DNA from: Luteolibacter yonseiensis
GTDB taxonomy: Bacteria > Verrucomicrobiota > Verrucomicrobiia > Verrucomicrobiales > Akkermansiaceae
Direction: 5' to 3'
Length of the DNA stretch: 64,000 nucleotides
NCBI RefSeq assembly: GCF_016595465.1
Contig: NZ_JAENIK010000004.1
Location: 62,001-126,000 of the forward strand
The first letter of the stretch is position 1, and every line of letters begins with the position of its first letter. The position numbers and the translations under genes are program-made. Positions 1-6,314 of this stretch are shown here, one piece after another. A model generated the notes under the pieces. The model was not told where the DNA came from. It did not search any database and was given only the letters and a program-made list of their open reading frames with translations.

Positions 1-884
1 TCTTCGGCAGATGGTGCGATGGCTTTTCTGCAAAGCAGCCGGTATTGGTAGTCGGGGTTCGGCCGGGGTTCCGGCCAACCGGGGTCATCGAGAAATTCGG
101 TGGACCGGTGTTTGAGGAATCTCTTGACCATGCGGTCCTCAAGACTGTGGAAGGTGATGATGAGCAGGCGTCCCCCGGGCTTCAGGGCCGAGGAAGCGTT
201 GGCCAGAGCGGTCGCCAGGGACTCGAGTTCCTCGTTCACCGCCATGCGGATGGCTTGGAAGGTCTTTGTCGCGGGATGGGTCCGCCCGTGACGACCGATC
301 GTTTTCTCGATGAAGTCCGCGAGATCCAGCGTGGTGGTGAAGGGCTTGATGGCCCGCTGCCTGACGATGGCTCCCGCGATGCGCCTCGCTTTCGACTCCT
401 CGCCGAATTCGAAAAGGATCCGCACGATCTCGGCTTCCGGCCATTTGTTCACGATGTCCGCGGCGGTGCGCGGGCTGGAAGGACCCATGCGCATGTCGAG
501 CGGCCCCTCCCGCATGAAGGAGAATCCACGTTCGGCGGAGTCGAGCTGGCGCGAGGAAACGCCGAGATCCATCAGCAGTCCATCCGCGAGATCGCCCTGC
601 CGGATTGCGGGGGTTTCCAGAAGCTGGGAAAAATTCCCCTCCCATGTGGAAAAGCGCTCGCCGTAATGCGCGAGGCGGGCGCGGGCATGCGCGAGCGCCT
701 CCGGATCGCGATCCACGCCGAGCACACGGGCTCCGGATTTGAGAAAAATCTCGCTATGGCCGCCACCACCCAAGGTGCCGTCGATGATGAACTTGCCGGG
801 GCCCGCAGCCATCCATTCTTCGGTTTCCGCAGGGAAAACCGGGAGATGGTAGCCATCCGCAGCCACGATTTCGGAAAAATTCAC
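1..884 (-). CDS. rsmH: 16S rRNA (cytosine(1402)-N(4))-methyltransferase RsmH (MraW), 3' end outside window
   Basis: SAM-dependent methyltransferase that N4-methylates C1402 of 16S rRNA; it lies in the division/cell-wall cluster after mraZ in most bacteria. About 294 residues are visible and the C-terminus runs off the left edge; the last residues (YQYRLLCRKAIAPS) are close to the family's usual end. Seen: YHLPV near residue 12, the SAM loop DGTLGGGGHS at 35-44, LMDLGVSSRQLD, RGFSFMREGPLDMRM, FQAIRMAVNEEL and ITFHSLEDRMVK, all RsmH signatures. No ATG precedes the conserved N-terminus. I chose GTG at 882-884; a TTG 15 nt upstream is the alternative. The GTG lies in the 3' arm of a long hairpin (882-930). 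The 533-bp gap from mraZ is unusual, because the two genes are normally adjacent. Identity is secure; the start is uncertain. Confidence 0.95.
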   Translation of the reverse strand, partial: MNFSEIVAADGYHLPVFPAETEEWMAAGPGKFIIDGTLGGGGHSEIFLKSGARVLGVDRDPEALAHARARLAHYGERFSTWEGNFSQLLETPAIRQGDLADGLLMDLGVSSRQLDSAERGFSFMREGPLDMRMGPSSPRTAADIVNKWPEAEIVRILFEFGEESKARRIAGAIVRQRAIKPFTTTLDLADFIEKTIGRHGRTHPATKTFQAIRMAVNEELESLATALANASSALKPGGRLLIITFHSLEDRMVKRFLKHRSTEFLDDPGWPEPRPNPDYQYRLLCRKAIAPSAE

Positions 885-930
885 GGATGCCCGGGCCGAC
901 AACCAGCCAGGAGCGGCGCAGGCATCCGTG
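882..930 (-). promoter_or_regulatory. Hairpin element copy A overlapping the rsmH start
   Basis: Inverted repeat read on the minus (rsmH) strand: arms 914-930 and 882-898 around the loop CTCCTGGCTGGTTGT (899-913). Of 17 arm positions, 15 are Watson-Crick pairs, one is a U-G wobble that exists only in the minus-strand RNA, and one is a C-C mismatch. The outer ten pairs are perfect. The proposed rsmH GTG is the last three bases of the 3' arm, so folding would hide the start codon. The box CTCGGGACAG (951-960) lies 20 nt upstream. Function is inferred from structure only. Confidence 0.75.
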
Positions 931-1109
931 GGAAGGGACGAAGCGGCGTGCTGTCCCGAGCCAGCCACTTCGTCCGATGGAATGTCTTCCAATCCCCGTG
1001 TTGTGGATTCGTCCGCAACAGGGCGGAGCGACTTGCCGAACAACGCTTCGAACCACCCGGCACGCCGTAGGGAAACCACAGCGCCAGGTGTTGGAAAATC
1101 TGTCGATGG

Positions 1110-1140
1110 CCGCGCTGACAACCAGCCAGGAGCAGCGCGG
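1110..1140 (-). promoter_or_regulatory. Hairpin element copy B
   Basis: Same loop as the neighbouring copies, CTCCTGGCTGGTTGT (1118-1132 on the minus strand), closed by a perfect 8-bp stem CCGCGCTG/CAGCGCGG. The stem sequence differs from copies A and C but pairing is kept. The box CTCGGGACAG lies at 1169-1178, 28 nt upstream in the rsmH direction. Confidence 0.75.
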
Positions 1141-1213
1141 ACCACCGTTTCAAATAGCGAGAGAAGCTCTGTCCCGAGAGACTTCTTACGCCCAGCCATG
1201 AAAATTTGAGGAA

Positions 1214-1246
1214 ACCGCACCGACAACCAGCCAGGAGCGGTGCGGT
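1214..1246 (-). promoter_or_regulatory. Hairpin element copy C
   Basis: Loop CTCCTGGCTGGTTGT (1223-1237, minus strand) closed by a perfect 9-bp stem ACCGCACCG/CGGTGCGGT. Compared with copy B, the second and fourth pairs from the loop change on both sides (T-A to C-G, G-C to A-T), so pairing is conserved rather than sequence. The box CTCGGGACAG is at 1269-1278. Confidence 0.75.
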
Positions 1247-1417
1247 CCTCCGTCGACCATCCGGCAAGCTGTCCCGAGCGTGCCGCATCGTCTGAAAAAA
1301 CTCCCGGACCCGACAGGCACACGAAACCGGCCGGAGCCGCAAGGCGGGCCGTATCGTGGGTCGGAATGGGTGGGGTGAACAACATCGTGGTTGTCGAATG
1401 TGGAAGGGATGAAAAAT

Positions 1418-1870
1418 TCAGAAAATACCGAGATCGTCTTCGGCGTCCTCGCCAGTGAGATGCGCCAGGTAGGTGTCGAAGTTGGCCTTGCTCCAGATCT
1501 CGAAATTCATGCCGCGGCCGGCCAGGACCACGTCCGAGTCGGGAGCGATCCCGGCTTTCTCGCTCAGATCCTTGGGCACGAGCAACTTGCCCTGCTCGTT
1601 GACCGCGGCTTCACGTGAGAGCAACGCGAGCTTGGCAAGCAGTTTGGATTTCTCCGCAGGGGTCTTGTCGCTCCCGTTGATGACCGACACCTTGTGCCCA
1701 TAAGCTTCCTTGCTGAGCACGCGGACCAACGGCAGCCCCTGATCCTTCGCGAACAACAGATAGAGGGACGTTCCCACCTCGGGCCGCCATGACGCCTGGA
1801 CCGAAACCCGGAACTTCGGGTCGATCTTATACGGGTGAAATCCCGTGTAGCGTTGGTTGTCAATTTCCAC
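1418..1870 (-). CDS. mraZ: Transcriptional regulator MraZ
   Basis: MraZ is a SpoVT/AbrB-like DNA-binding protein heading the dcw cluster; in other bacteria it binds short direct repeats upstream of its own gene and modulates mraZ-rsmH expression. This one is 150 aa, the usual length, with two AbrB-like halves: an N-terminal part with Y(T/K)xKxDPKFRVSVQASWR character and a C-terminal part with EQGKLLVPKDLSEKAGI. The start is GTG (1868-1870); an in-frame TGA just upstream excludes a longer protein. No clear Shine-Dalgarno sequence is visible. The upstream region carries a 10-bp tandem repeat that could be its operator. Downstream is the repeat-bearing spacer, then rsmH. Identity is confident from the family pattern and the neighbour. 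Confidence 0.93.
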   Translation of the reverse strand: MEIDNQRYTGFHPYKIDPKFRVSVQASWRPEVGTSLYLLFAKDQGLPLVRVLSKEAYGHKVSVINGSDKTPAEKSKLLAKLALLSREAAVNEQGKLLVPKDLSEKAGIAPDSDVVLAGRGMNFEIWSKANFDTYLAHLTGEDAEDDLGIF

Positions 1871-1902
1871 TGGAGGCAGGTGTCGTTTGTGTCAGTGGCA
1901 GC

Positions 1903-1922
1903 AAAGTACACCAAAATACACC
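1903..1922 (-). promoter_or_regulatory. 10-bp tandem repeat upstream of mraZ (candidate MraZ operator)
   Basis: On the minus strand the motif GGTGTATTTT is followed immediately by GGTGTACTTT (9 of 10 identical), 33 bp before the mraZ GTG. A 10-bp period puts both copies on the same face of the helix, as in known MraZ boxes (direct repeats of a short G-rich core). Two more GTGTACT motifs lie at 2113-2119 and 2143-2149 on the plus strand, 30 bp apart. Binding by MraZ is inferred. Confidence 0.45.
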
Positions 1923-2019
1923 GAGCCAGCAAGATGAAACTGTGGCATTTTTATTGAAATTATAATTCATTTAAAATAAGATATTTAAATAAATTATTAC
2001 TCGATTCATGGCGATTAAT

Positions 2020-2033
2020 CGAACAAATGTTCG
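2020..2033. promoter_or_regulatory. Palindrome CGAAC-N4-GTTCG
   Basis: Perfect 5-bp arms around AAAT. This equals the consensus of the LexA box of Firmicutes and Actinobacteria. The LexA motif I recall for Verrucomicrobia is different (TGTTC-N4-GAACA), so LexA control of mraZ is only a possibility. It sits about 150 bp upstream of the mraZ start inside the AT-rich block. Confidence 0.35.
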
Positions 2034-2227
2034 GGAAAAATCGAAGGAAAAAATCAAAAAAATCTCAGATTTTTAAACCAAAATCGGCAATTTTAAAAAT
2101 ATGAGACGATCGGTGTACTCGATCATGTCATTTACAATCCCAGTGTACTTCTGGCTCACATGAGACCAGCTCGCCCCTTTCAGGATTTCACCGAATCACC
2201 CGGAACACACCCACCCCATTCCCCTCA

Positions 2228-2794
2228 TCAGGGCACGGGAACATTTCCCGGACCTTCCGCGGACGTGCGTTTTTTCCGGTGCCGCCGCACGGGCAGGTGG
2301 TGCGGCAGCATGGCGGAAAACAAATGAACCAGAGGATACGCCAGCAGCGCCATGAGCAGCCCCATGGCCGTGAATCCGACGAAAAAGTTGCTGATCGAAA
2401 CCAAACCCACTCCCGGCAGGGTCATCTGGGCCTTCTCGAAGGGCACGTGCAGGTGAAACGTCTCGATCACCCATTGACCAAGGCGGATCTGGGCGAACCA
2501 GAACGGAACATTCGTGAATGGATTGCTGATGAAACACGCGGCCACCGCGAAAGGAACGTTCGCCTTCACGCGCATCGCGAGGATCGCCGCGACGATCGAC
2601 TGCGGAATGATCGGCACCATTGAGAAATACAAGCCGATGGCCAGGCCGGTCGCCACCGTATCACGACAGGGGACCCACAAGCTGCGCTCGAAGAGGGGCT
2701 TGGTGATTTTCTGCCACCAGGGACGGTGGCGCAGCTTGCGGTGGCGCAAGGCACGGAAAGCCCTGCGCACCATGCGGAGGTAGTGGACTTTCAT
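2228..2794 (-). CDS. DUF2062 family membrane protein
   Basis: A 188-aa protein of the DUF2062 family (function unknown; usually short proteins with two or three membrane segments). Seen: a basic N-terminus, then family-like TVATGLAIGLYFSMVPIIPQ, AILAMRVKANVPFAVAACF and SNPFTNVPFWFAQIRLGQW (the last is the signature with its NP-P pattern), a final hydrophobic segment around FFVGFTAMGLLMALLAYPL, and a basic tail rich in H, R and K. The frame is open further upstream but would run into the uppP promoter. ATG 2794 gives the usual length and leaves a 107-bp divergent promoter region shared with uppP. The role is unknown; a link to envelope lipid metabolism is only suggested by position. Confidence 0.8.
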   Translation of the reverse strand: MKVHYLRMVRRAFRALRHRKLRHRPWWQKITKPLFERSLWVPCRDTVATGLAIGLYFSMVPIIPQSIVAAILAMRVKANVPFAVAACFISNPFTNVPFWFAQIRLGQWVIETFHLHVPFEKAQMTLPGVGLVSISNFFVGFTAMGLLMALLAYPLVHLFSAMLPHHLPVRRHRKKRTSAEGPGNVPVP

Positions 2795-2901
2795 GGCAGC
2801 GTTGGCATCGGGGCCGGGAACATCCGCCAGTCCCGGCGACGAATCAACCTCAAATGCCTTGCCTGCCTGCGACACTTTCCGCAGCTTTCCCGCAGTTCCA
2901 T

Positions 2902-3792
2902 ATGCAACCTTGGCAAGCATTCATCCTGGGAGTGATCGAGGGGATCACCGAATACCTTCCCGTCAGCTCCACCGGCCACCTGCTCGTCGCACAGCATTTC
3001 ATGGGCATCGGCACCGCGAGCGCCACGGAAAAGGCGGCGGCGGACATTTTCGCCATCTGCATCCAAGGCGGGGCGATCCTTGCGGTGCTCGGCATTTACA
3101 TGAAACGCGTCATGCAGATGCTTCGGGGCGTGCTCGGTCAGGATCCGGACGGTCTCAGGCTGGCCATCATGCTCATTGCCGGATTTCTTCCCGCAGCCGT
3201 CATCGGGGTGTTGTTCAATGACAAGATCGAGGAAAAGCTCTTCGGCACCACACCTGTTGTCATCGCATGGATCGTCGGTGGTGTCCTCATCCTCGCAACG
3301 GCCTGGTGGCGGAAGCGGAACCCTCTCGTCGGCAGCGGCAAGGACCTTGTTTCCATGACTCTGAAAATGGCGCTCATCATCGGACTGCTGCAGTGCGTCG
3401 CCATGTGGCCGGGCACCAGCCGCAGCCTCATGACCATCGTCGGCGGTTTGCTCGTCGGACTCTCGATCCAGGCCGCGGTGGAGTATTCATTCCTGCTCGG
3501 AGTCCTCACATTGACCGCCGCCACAGCGAAAAAGGCGGTTTGGAAGGTGGATGCGGCGGGCGTCAGTGCGAAATATGACGTCTGGTTCGGCGGGATGAAA
3601 TTGCTTACGGACACTTATTCTCCCGTAGCGTTGATCGTCGGCATCGTCGCCGCCGCGGTGTTCGCGGCCATCGCGGTGAAGTGGCTCGTCTCGTATCTCC
3701 AGAGCCACGGGCTTTCCATATTCGGCTGGTACCGCATCGCCCTCGGCGCGGGAGTCGGCGCCCTCGTGCTCGCGAACGTGGTTCCCTCATGA
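2902..3792 (+). CDS. uppP: Undecaprenyl-diphosphatase UppP (BacA)
   Basis: Integral membrane phosphatase that converts undecaprenyl-PP to undecaprenyl-P, recycling the lipid carrier for peptidoglycan and polysaccharides; overproduction gives bacitracin resistance in other species. The 296-aa length is typical. Both catalytic signatures are present: GVIEGITEYLPVSSTGH (residues 10-26) with its glutamates and SST(G)H, and PGTSRSLMT near residue 170 with the essential arginine. About eight hydrophobic segments are visible. I chose ATG 2902 because the conserved MQPWQAFILGVIEG starts there; the frame extends 48 bp upstream without a better start. It stands alone between DUF2062 and the polysaccharide regulator; a small hairpin follows at 3857-3874. 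Confidence 0.95.
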   Translation: MQPWQAFILGVIEGITEYLPVSSTGHLLVAQHFMGIGTASATEKAAADIFAICIQGGAILAVLGIYMKRVMQMLRGVLGQDPDGLRLAIMLIAGFLPAAVIGVLFNDKIEEKLFGTTPVVIAWIVGGVLILATAWWRKRNPLVGSGKDLVSMTLKMALIIGLLQCVAMWPGTSRSLMTIVGGLLVGLSIQAAVEYSFLLGVLTLTAATAKKAVWKVDAAGVSAKYDVWFGGMKLLTDTYSPVALIVGIVAAAVFAAIAVKWLVSYLQSHGLSIFGWYRIALGAGVGALVLANVVPS

Positions 3793-3856
3793 GAGTCCCC
3801 ATCTCTCGTTTCCCGGTCGGAAAAATGTCGCCCGCAAACCGGAGAAACTGAAAATT

Positions 3857-3874
3857 CCAATGCAACAGCATTGG
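3857..3874 (+). terminator. Short hairpin downstream of uppP (weak terminator candidate)
   Basis: Perfect 7-bp inverted repeat CCAATGC-AACA-GCATTGG, 65 bp after the uppP stop, followed by only three T. It may be a weak terminator or an additional regulatory palindrome ahead of the GbsR-like gene. Confidence 0.35.
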
Positions 3875-3906
3875 TTTCCAGCCGTATAGAACGGAACAAC
3901 GCCTTA

Positions 3907-3930
3907 TTTGTTCATTTTTTATTGAACAAA
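3907..3930. promoter_or_regulatory. Operator-like inverted repeat TTTGTTCA-N8-TGAACAAA (site 1)
   Basis: Perfect 8-bp arms with an AT-only spacer TTTTTTAT, ending 26 bp before the start of the GbsR/MarR-like gene. The same element, with 7-bp arms and an 8-bp spacer differing at one base, occurs at 14590-14611 in front of the 40-kb polysaccharide array. Symmetry and position suggest a dimeric regulator's operator; the adjacent regulator is the obvious candidate. Confidence 0.65.
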
Positions 3931-3956
3931 CGGATGGAACCGTCCACTGTCCGGCC

Positions 3957-4460
3957 ATGGCAGATCTGCTCGATAGCGATCCCTACGATCTCGACCCCTT
4001 GGAACAACAAGTGGTCGCCTTTTTCGTCGATGGAGTCCGCGTGCTCGGACTGCCGCGATCCATTGGAGAGATTTACGGACTCCTTTTCATCTCCCAGACC
4101 GCGCTCTCTCTGGACGATCTGGTGCAGCGCCTCCACATCAGCAAAGGCTCCGCCAGCCAGGGGTTGCGCGCCCTCAAGAGCCTCGGCGCGGTCCGCGAAG
4201 TCAGCTCGGAAAGCGAGCGCCGCACCTATTACGAACCCTCCATCGAACTGAAACGACTGGTCGGCGGCTTCATCCGCGAACAGATCCGCCCTCATTTGGA
4301 GAGCGGAAAGACCAAGATCAACCGTTTGTCGAAAACCACCCAGGACATCTCCGATCCCGTGCGCAGGAAATTTCTCAACGAACGGGTGGACAGGCTCGAA
4401 AGCTGGCTTCGCAGCAGCGGCAGAGTTCTTCCGGTATTGCAAAAGCTCCTCGGCCAATGA
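3957..4460 (+). CDS. GbsR/MarR-family transcriptional regulator of the polysaccharide locus
   Basis: A 167-aa winged-helix protein of the GbsR type (MarR superfamily). Visible: a helical N-terminus DPLEQQVVAFFVDGVRVLGLPRSIGEIYGLLF (GbsR proteins typically have LPRSxGxIYGLLF), the HTH region ALSLDDLVQRLHISKGSASQGLRALKSLGAV with the recognition helix KGSASQGLRAL, then a wing RRTYYEPS and C-terminal helices for dimerisation. It overlaps the NusG-family gene by ATGA, so the two are translationally coupled. The 24-bp palindrome immediately upstream suggests autoregulation, and the matching palindrome before 14739 suggests that it also controls the large operon. Ligand unknown. ATG 3957 was chosen because the conserved part begins soon after; no strong Shine-Dalgarno sequence is seen. 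Confidence 0.85.
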   Translation: MADLLDSDPYDLDPLEQQVVAFFVDGVRVLGLPRSIGEIYGLLFISQTALSLDDLVQRLHISKGSASQGLRALKSLGAVREVSSESERRTYYEPSIELKRLVGGFIREQIRPHLESGKTKINRLSKTTQDISDPVRRKFLNERVDRLESWLRSSGRVLPVLQKLLGQ

Positions 4461-5008
4461 ATCCCGCCTCCCCCCAGCCACCGGAATGGTTCTGCGTCCG
4501 TTGCCAGACGAAACGTGAGCACATCGCCGCAAATCACCTGCGCGAGCTTGCGGAGGTGGAGGTCTTCTGCCCGCGTCTGCGCTACCGCAAGGCCACCCGC
4601 CGTGGAAAAATCTGGTGGGTCGAACCGATGTTTCCCGGCTATGTGCTCGCGAAGTTCGGGCTGGCGGAAATGGAACGCGCGGTCACCTACTGCCAGGGGG
4701 TCCGCGGACTGGTGAAATTCGGCTCCGAAGTCCCGCCCATTCCCGAATCATTCGTAGACTCCATCAAAAAAGAGATCCGCAACCGCAAGGATGCGACCGA
4801 GGACGAACTGCTCACCCTGAGCCCGATCATCGAAATCGGCGACGAGGTGGAGGTGGCACACGGTCCGTTCCAAGGCATGCAGGGAACGGTCGTCGCCGTT
4901 CCATCCGCCACGGAGCGGGTGAAGATCCTCCTCGAATTCCTCGGCGAGCAACATGCGGTGGACATGGACCTCTTCTCGATCCTCCTCCCCCGCCGGCCCC
5001 TCCCCTGA
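4457..5008 (+). CDS. NusG-family transcription antiterminator (RfaH/UpxY/LoaP-like)
   Basis: Specialised NusG paralogue, 183 aa. The NGN domain shows EWFCVRCQTKREHIAANHL (residues 10-28), FCPR, a basic loop RKATRRGK, PMFPGYVLAKF (FPGY at 59-62) and GVRGLVKFG; the KOW domain shows GDEVEVAHGPFQGMQGTVV (about 127-145). Housekeeping nusG sits with secE and ribosomal genes; this one sits in a polysaccharide cluster next to a MarR-like regulator, as RfaH-type factors for long polysaccharide operons do. Two ops-like DNA elements (5104-5124, 14664-14684) lie downstream, the second with the exact RfaH core GGCGGTAGCGTG. I therefore predict that it loads at these sites and suppresses pausing, termination and polarity. 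Whether it behaves like RfaH (DNA hairpin), LoaP (RNA hairpin) or UpxY is not decidable from sequence alone. Confidence 0.88.
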   Translation: MNPASPQPPEWFCVRCQTKREHIAANHLRELAEVEVFCPRLRYRKATRRGKIWWVEPMFPGYVLAKFGLAEMERAVTYCQGVRGLVKFGSEVPPIPESFVDSIKKEIRNRKDATEDELLTLSPIIEIGDEVEVAHGPFQGMQGTVVAVPSATERVKILLEFLGEQHAVDMDLFSILLPRRPLP

Positions 5009-5103
5009 TTCATCCCGGAAAATCCCCGCACAGGCGATTTTCCGCTCTCCCCCTCAACTTCCCAACGCCAGCTTCCTTACTTGGTTTCCCTCCCTCCGGA
5101 GAG

Positions 5104-5124
5104 AACGACCACGGGCGGCAGCGT
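5104..5124 (+). promoter_or_regulatory. ops-like element 1 (upstream of glf)
   Basis: Contains GACCACGGGCGGCAGCGT in the 133-bp gap between the NusG-family gene and glf. It matches element 2 (14664-14684) at 18 of 21 positions and the enterobacterial ops core GGCGGTAGCGTG at 10 of 12. It is followed by GTCCG...CGGAC enclosing CTTCC-TT-GGAAG, and the glf TTG start lies 17 nt after it. AGCTTCCTTAC at 5070-5080 is also shared with element 2 (AGCATCCTTAC). Confidence 0.6.
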
Positions 5125-5141
5125 CCGAGCCACTCACTTCC

Positions 5142-6314
5142 TTGGAAGCGGACCAATCCACAGATTTCCTCATCATCGGCGCAGGCTTCTCCGGGCTTGT
5201 CACCGCCGAGCGCCTTTCCGCGGCAGGGTGGAAATGCGTGGTGGTGGACCGCCGCCACCATCTCGGGGGAAATGCGTATGACCGCACGGATGCCGCCGGG
5301 GTGCTCATTCACCAATACGGCCCCCACTACTTCCGCTCCAACTCACGGCGCATCGTCGACTACCTGTCCGCGTTCACCGGGTGGCATCAGGTCAGCTACA
5401 CGATCAGGAGTCATGCCCGTGGCCGTTACTGGAACTTTCCGATCAACCTCAACACCTTCGAACAGTTCATCGGCAGGGAATCGACGACCGCCGGTTTCGA
5501 AGACTGGCTGGAAAAGAACCGCATCCCCATTTCCGAGCCGGCCAACTCGGAAGAGGTGATCATTTCCCAAGTCGGGCGGGAACTCTACGAGCTGTTCTTC
5601 GAAGGCTACACGCTGAAACAATGGAAGCGCCACCCGCGCGAACTCGACGCCTCGGTCTGCGGCCGCATCCCCATCCGCACGAACCGCGACGACCGCTACC
5701 TCTCCGAGACATTCCAAGCGTTGCCGGAACGCGGCTACACCGCCCTCTTTGAGAACCTGCTGGAGGCCTCGCCCGGTGTGGAGCTGCACCTCGGTGTGGA
5801 TGCCGGTGAGGCCCGCGCCCGGTGGAAGCACAAACACCTGGTCTACACCGGAGCGGTGGATGAGTTCTACGACCGCCGCTTCGGCCCCCTTCCCTACCGC
5901 TCCCTGCGTTTCGAGGCCGAGTCATTCAGCGGCCCGCAACTGCTGGAACGGGAGAAGATCTCCGGCAAACCAGGCTTTTGGCAACCCGCCATGCAGGTGA
6001 ATTATCCGGATGCGGAAGTACCTTTCACCCGCATCGTCGAGATCAAGCACGCCACCGGACAGGACATCGCGGCGAGCACGATCATCAGGGAATTCCCCAA
6101 GGACTGGACACCGGATGAGGAGCCCTTCTATCCCGTCCCCGCCCCGGAATCCCGCGCCGCTTACCAGCGGTATGCGGAACTCGCCGCGGCGGAAAAGTCC
6201 GTCAGCTTCATCGGCCGCCTGGCAACCTACCGATATTACAATATGGATCAGGTAACAGGCATGGCCATTGCTGTGGCAGAGCGGCTGATCGCCCGATACG
6301 GAACCAATTTATGA
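5142..6314 (+). CDS. glf: UDP-galactopyranose mutase-like flavoprotein
   Basis: Predicted to interconvert UDP-galactopyranose and UDP-galactofuranose with FADH2, giving a Galf donor for the polysaccharide. About 390 aa, normal for Glf. Seen: the N-terminal dinucleotide fold [18 protein letters not shown] (GxGxxG at residues 13-18), the second FAD-contact region [22 protein letters not shown], the mutase-typical [14 protein letters not shown] and [16 protein letters not shown]-like [15 protein letters not shown] near the C-terminus, and VEIKHATGQ. The only in-frame start close to the conserved N-terminus is TTG 5142; an ATG at 4953 would overlap the NusG gene and add 63 unlikely residues. It overlaps the next gene by ATGA. 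It is transcribed just after ops-like element 1. Confidence 0.85.
   Translation: MEADQSTDFLIIGAGFSGLVTAERLSAAGWKCVVVDRRHHLGGNAYDRTDAAGVLIHQYGPHYFRSNSRRIVDYLSAFTGWHQVSYTIRSHARGRYWNFPINLNTFEQFIGRESTTAGFEDWLEKNRIPISEPANSEEVIISQVGRELYELFFEGYTLKQWKRHPRELDASVCGRIPIRTNRDDRYLSETFQALPERGYTALFENLLEASPGVELHLGVDAGEARARWKHKHLVYTGAVDEFYDRRFGPLPYRSLRFEAESFSGPQLLEREKISGKPGFWQPAMQVNYPDAEVPFTRIVEIKHATGQDIAASTIIREFPKDWTPDEEPFYPVPAPESRAAYQRYAELAAAEKSVSFIGRLATYRYYNMDQVTGMAIAVAERLIARYGTNL

Larger units (their letters stand above)
885..1417. other. 533-bp mraZ-rsmH spacer with three structured repeats
   Basis: No convincing gene. A minus-strand frame stays open for 153 codons (881-1342), but its only repeated peptide (PLLAGC) is the translation of the conserved hairpin loop, and it ends across the rsmH start. 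The spacer holds hairpin copies A, B and C plus three CTCGGGACAG boxes. Loop-to-loop distances are 219 and 105 bp. Being downstream of mraZ and upstream of rsmH on the same strand, it would be an untranslated stretch inside the mraZ-rsmH transcript. Confidence 0.7.
1871..2227. other. AT-rich intergenic region with the mraZ promoter and palindromes
   Basis: This 357-bp gap lies between mraZ (leaving to the left) and the 3' end of the DUF2062 gene. Positions about 1930-2110 are far richer in A and T than the surroundings and hold no ORF; they should contain the promoter of the division cluster. Visible pieces are the GTGTACT-type motifs, and a palindrome CGAAC-AAAT-GTTCG at 2020-2033. I could not assign a -10/-35 pair with confidence. 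Confidence 0.6.

Noticed and set aside
45..1070. Plus-strand 341-codon open frame at the left edge
   Set aside because: It is antisense to rsmH, whose minus-strand translation shows all family motifs; the plus-strand product has no recognisable features.
882..1278. CRISPR-like array (repeated units with spacers)
   Set aside because: Only three copies with unequal spacing (219 and 105 bp), stems that differ between copies, and no cas genes.
881..1342. Minus-strand 153-codon frame containing a thrice-repeated PLLAGC-like peptide
   Set aside because: The repeat is just the translation of the conserved hairpin loop. The loop copies happen to be in the same phase (219 and 105 bp apart), but the stems vary in a base-pairing manner, which argues for RNA rather than protein selection.
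3907..3930. Reading the TGTTC...GAACA palindromes (also at 14590) as LexA boxes
   Set aside because: The half-sites TGTTC and GAACA are 10 bp apart, not the 4 bp I recall for the verrucomicrobial LexA motif, and both sites lie before polysaccharide regulation genes.
3912..4532. Minus-strand 206-codon frame opposite the GbsR-like gene
   Set aside because: Shadow of the real plus-strand gene; it has no family motifs and would span the operator palindrome.
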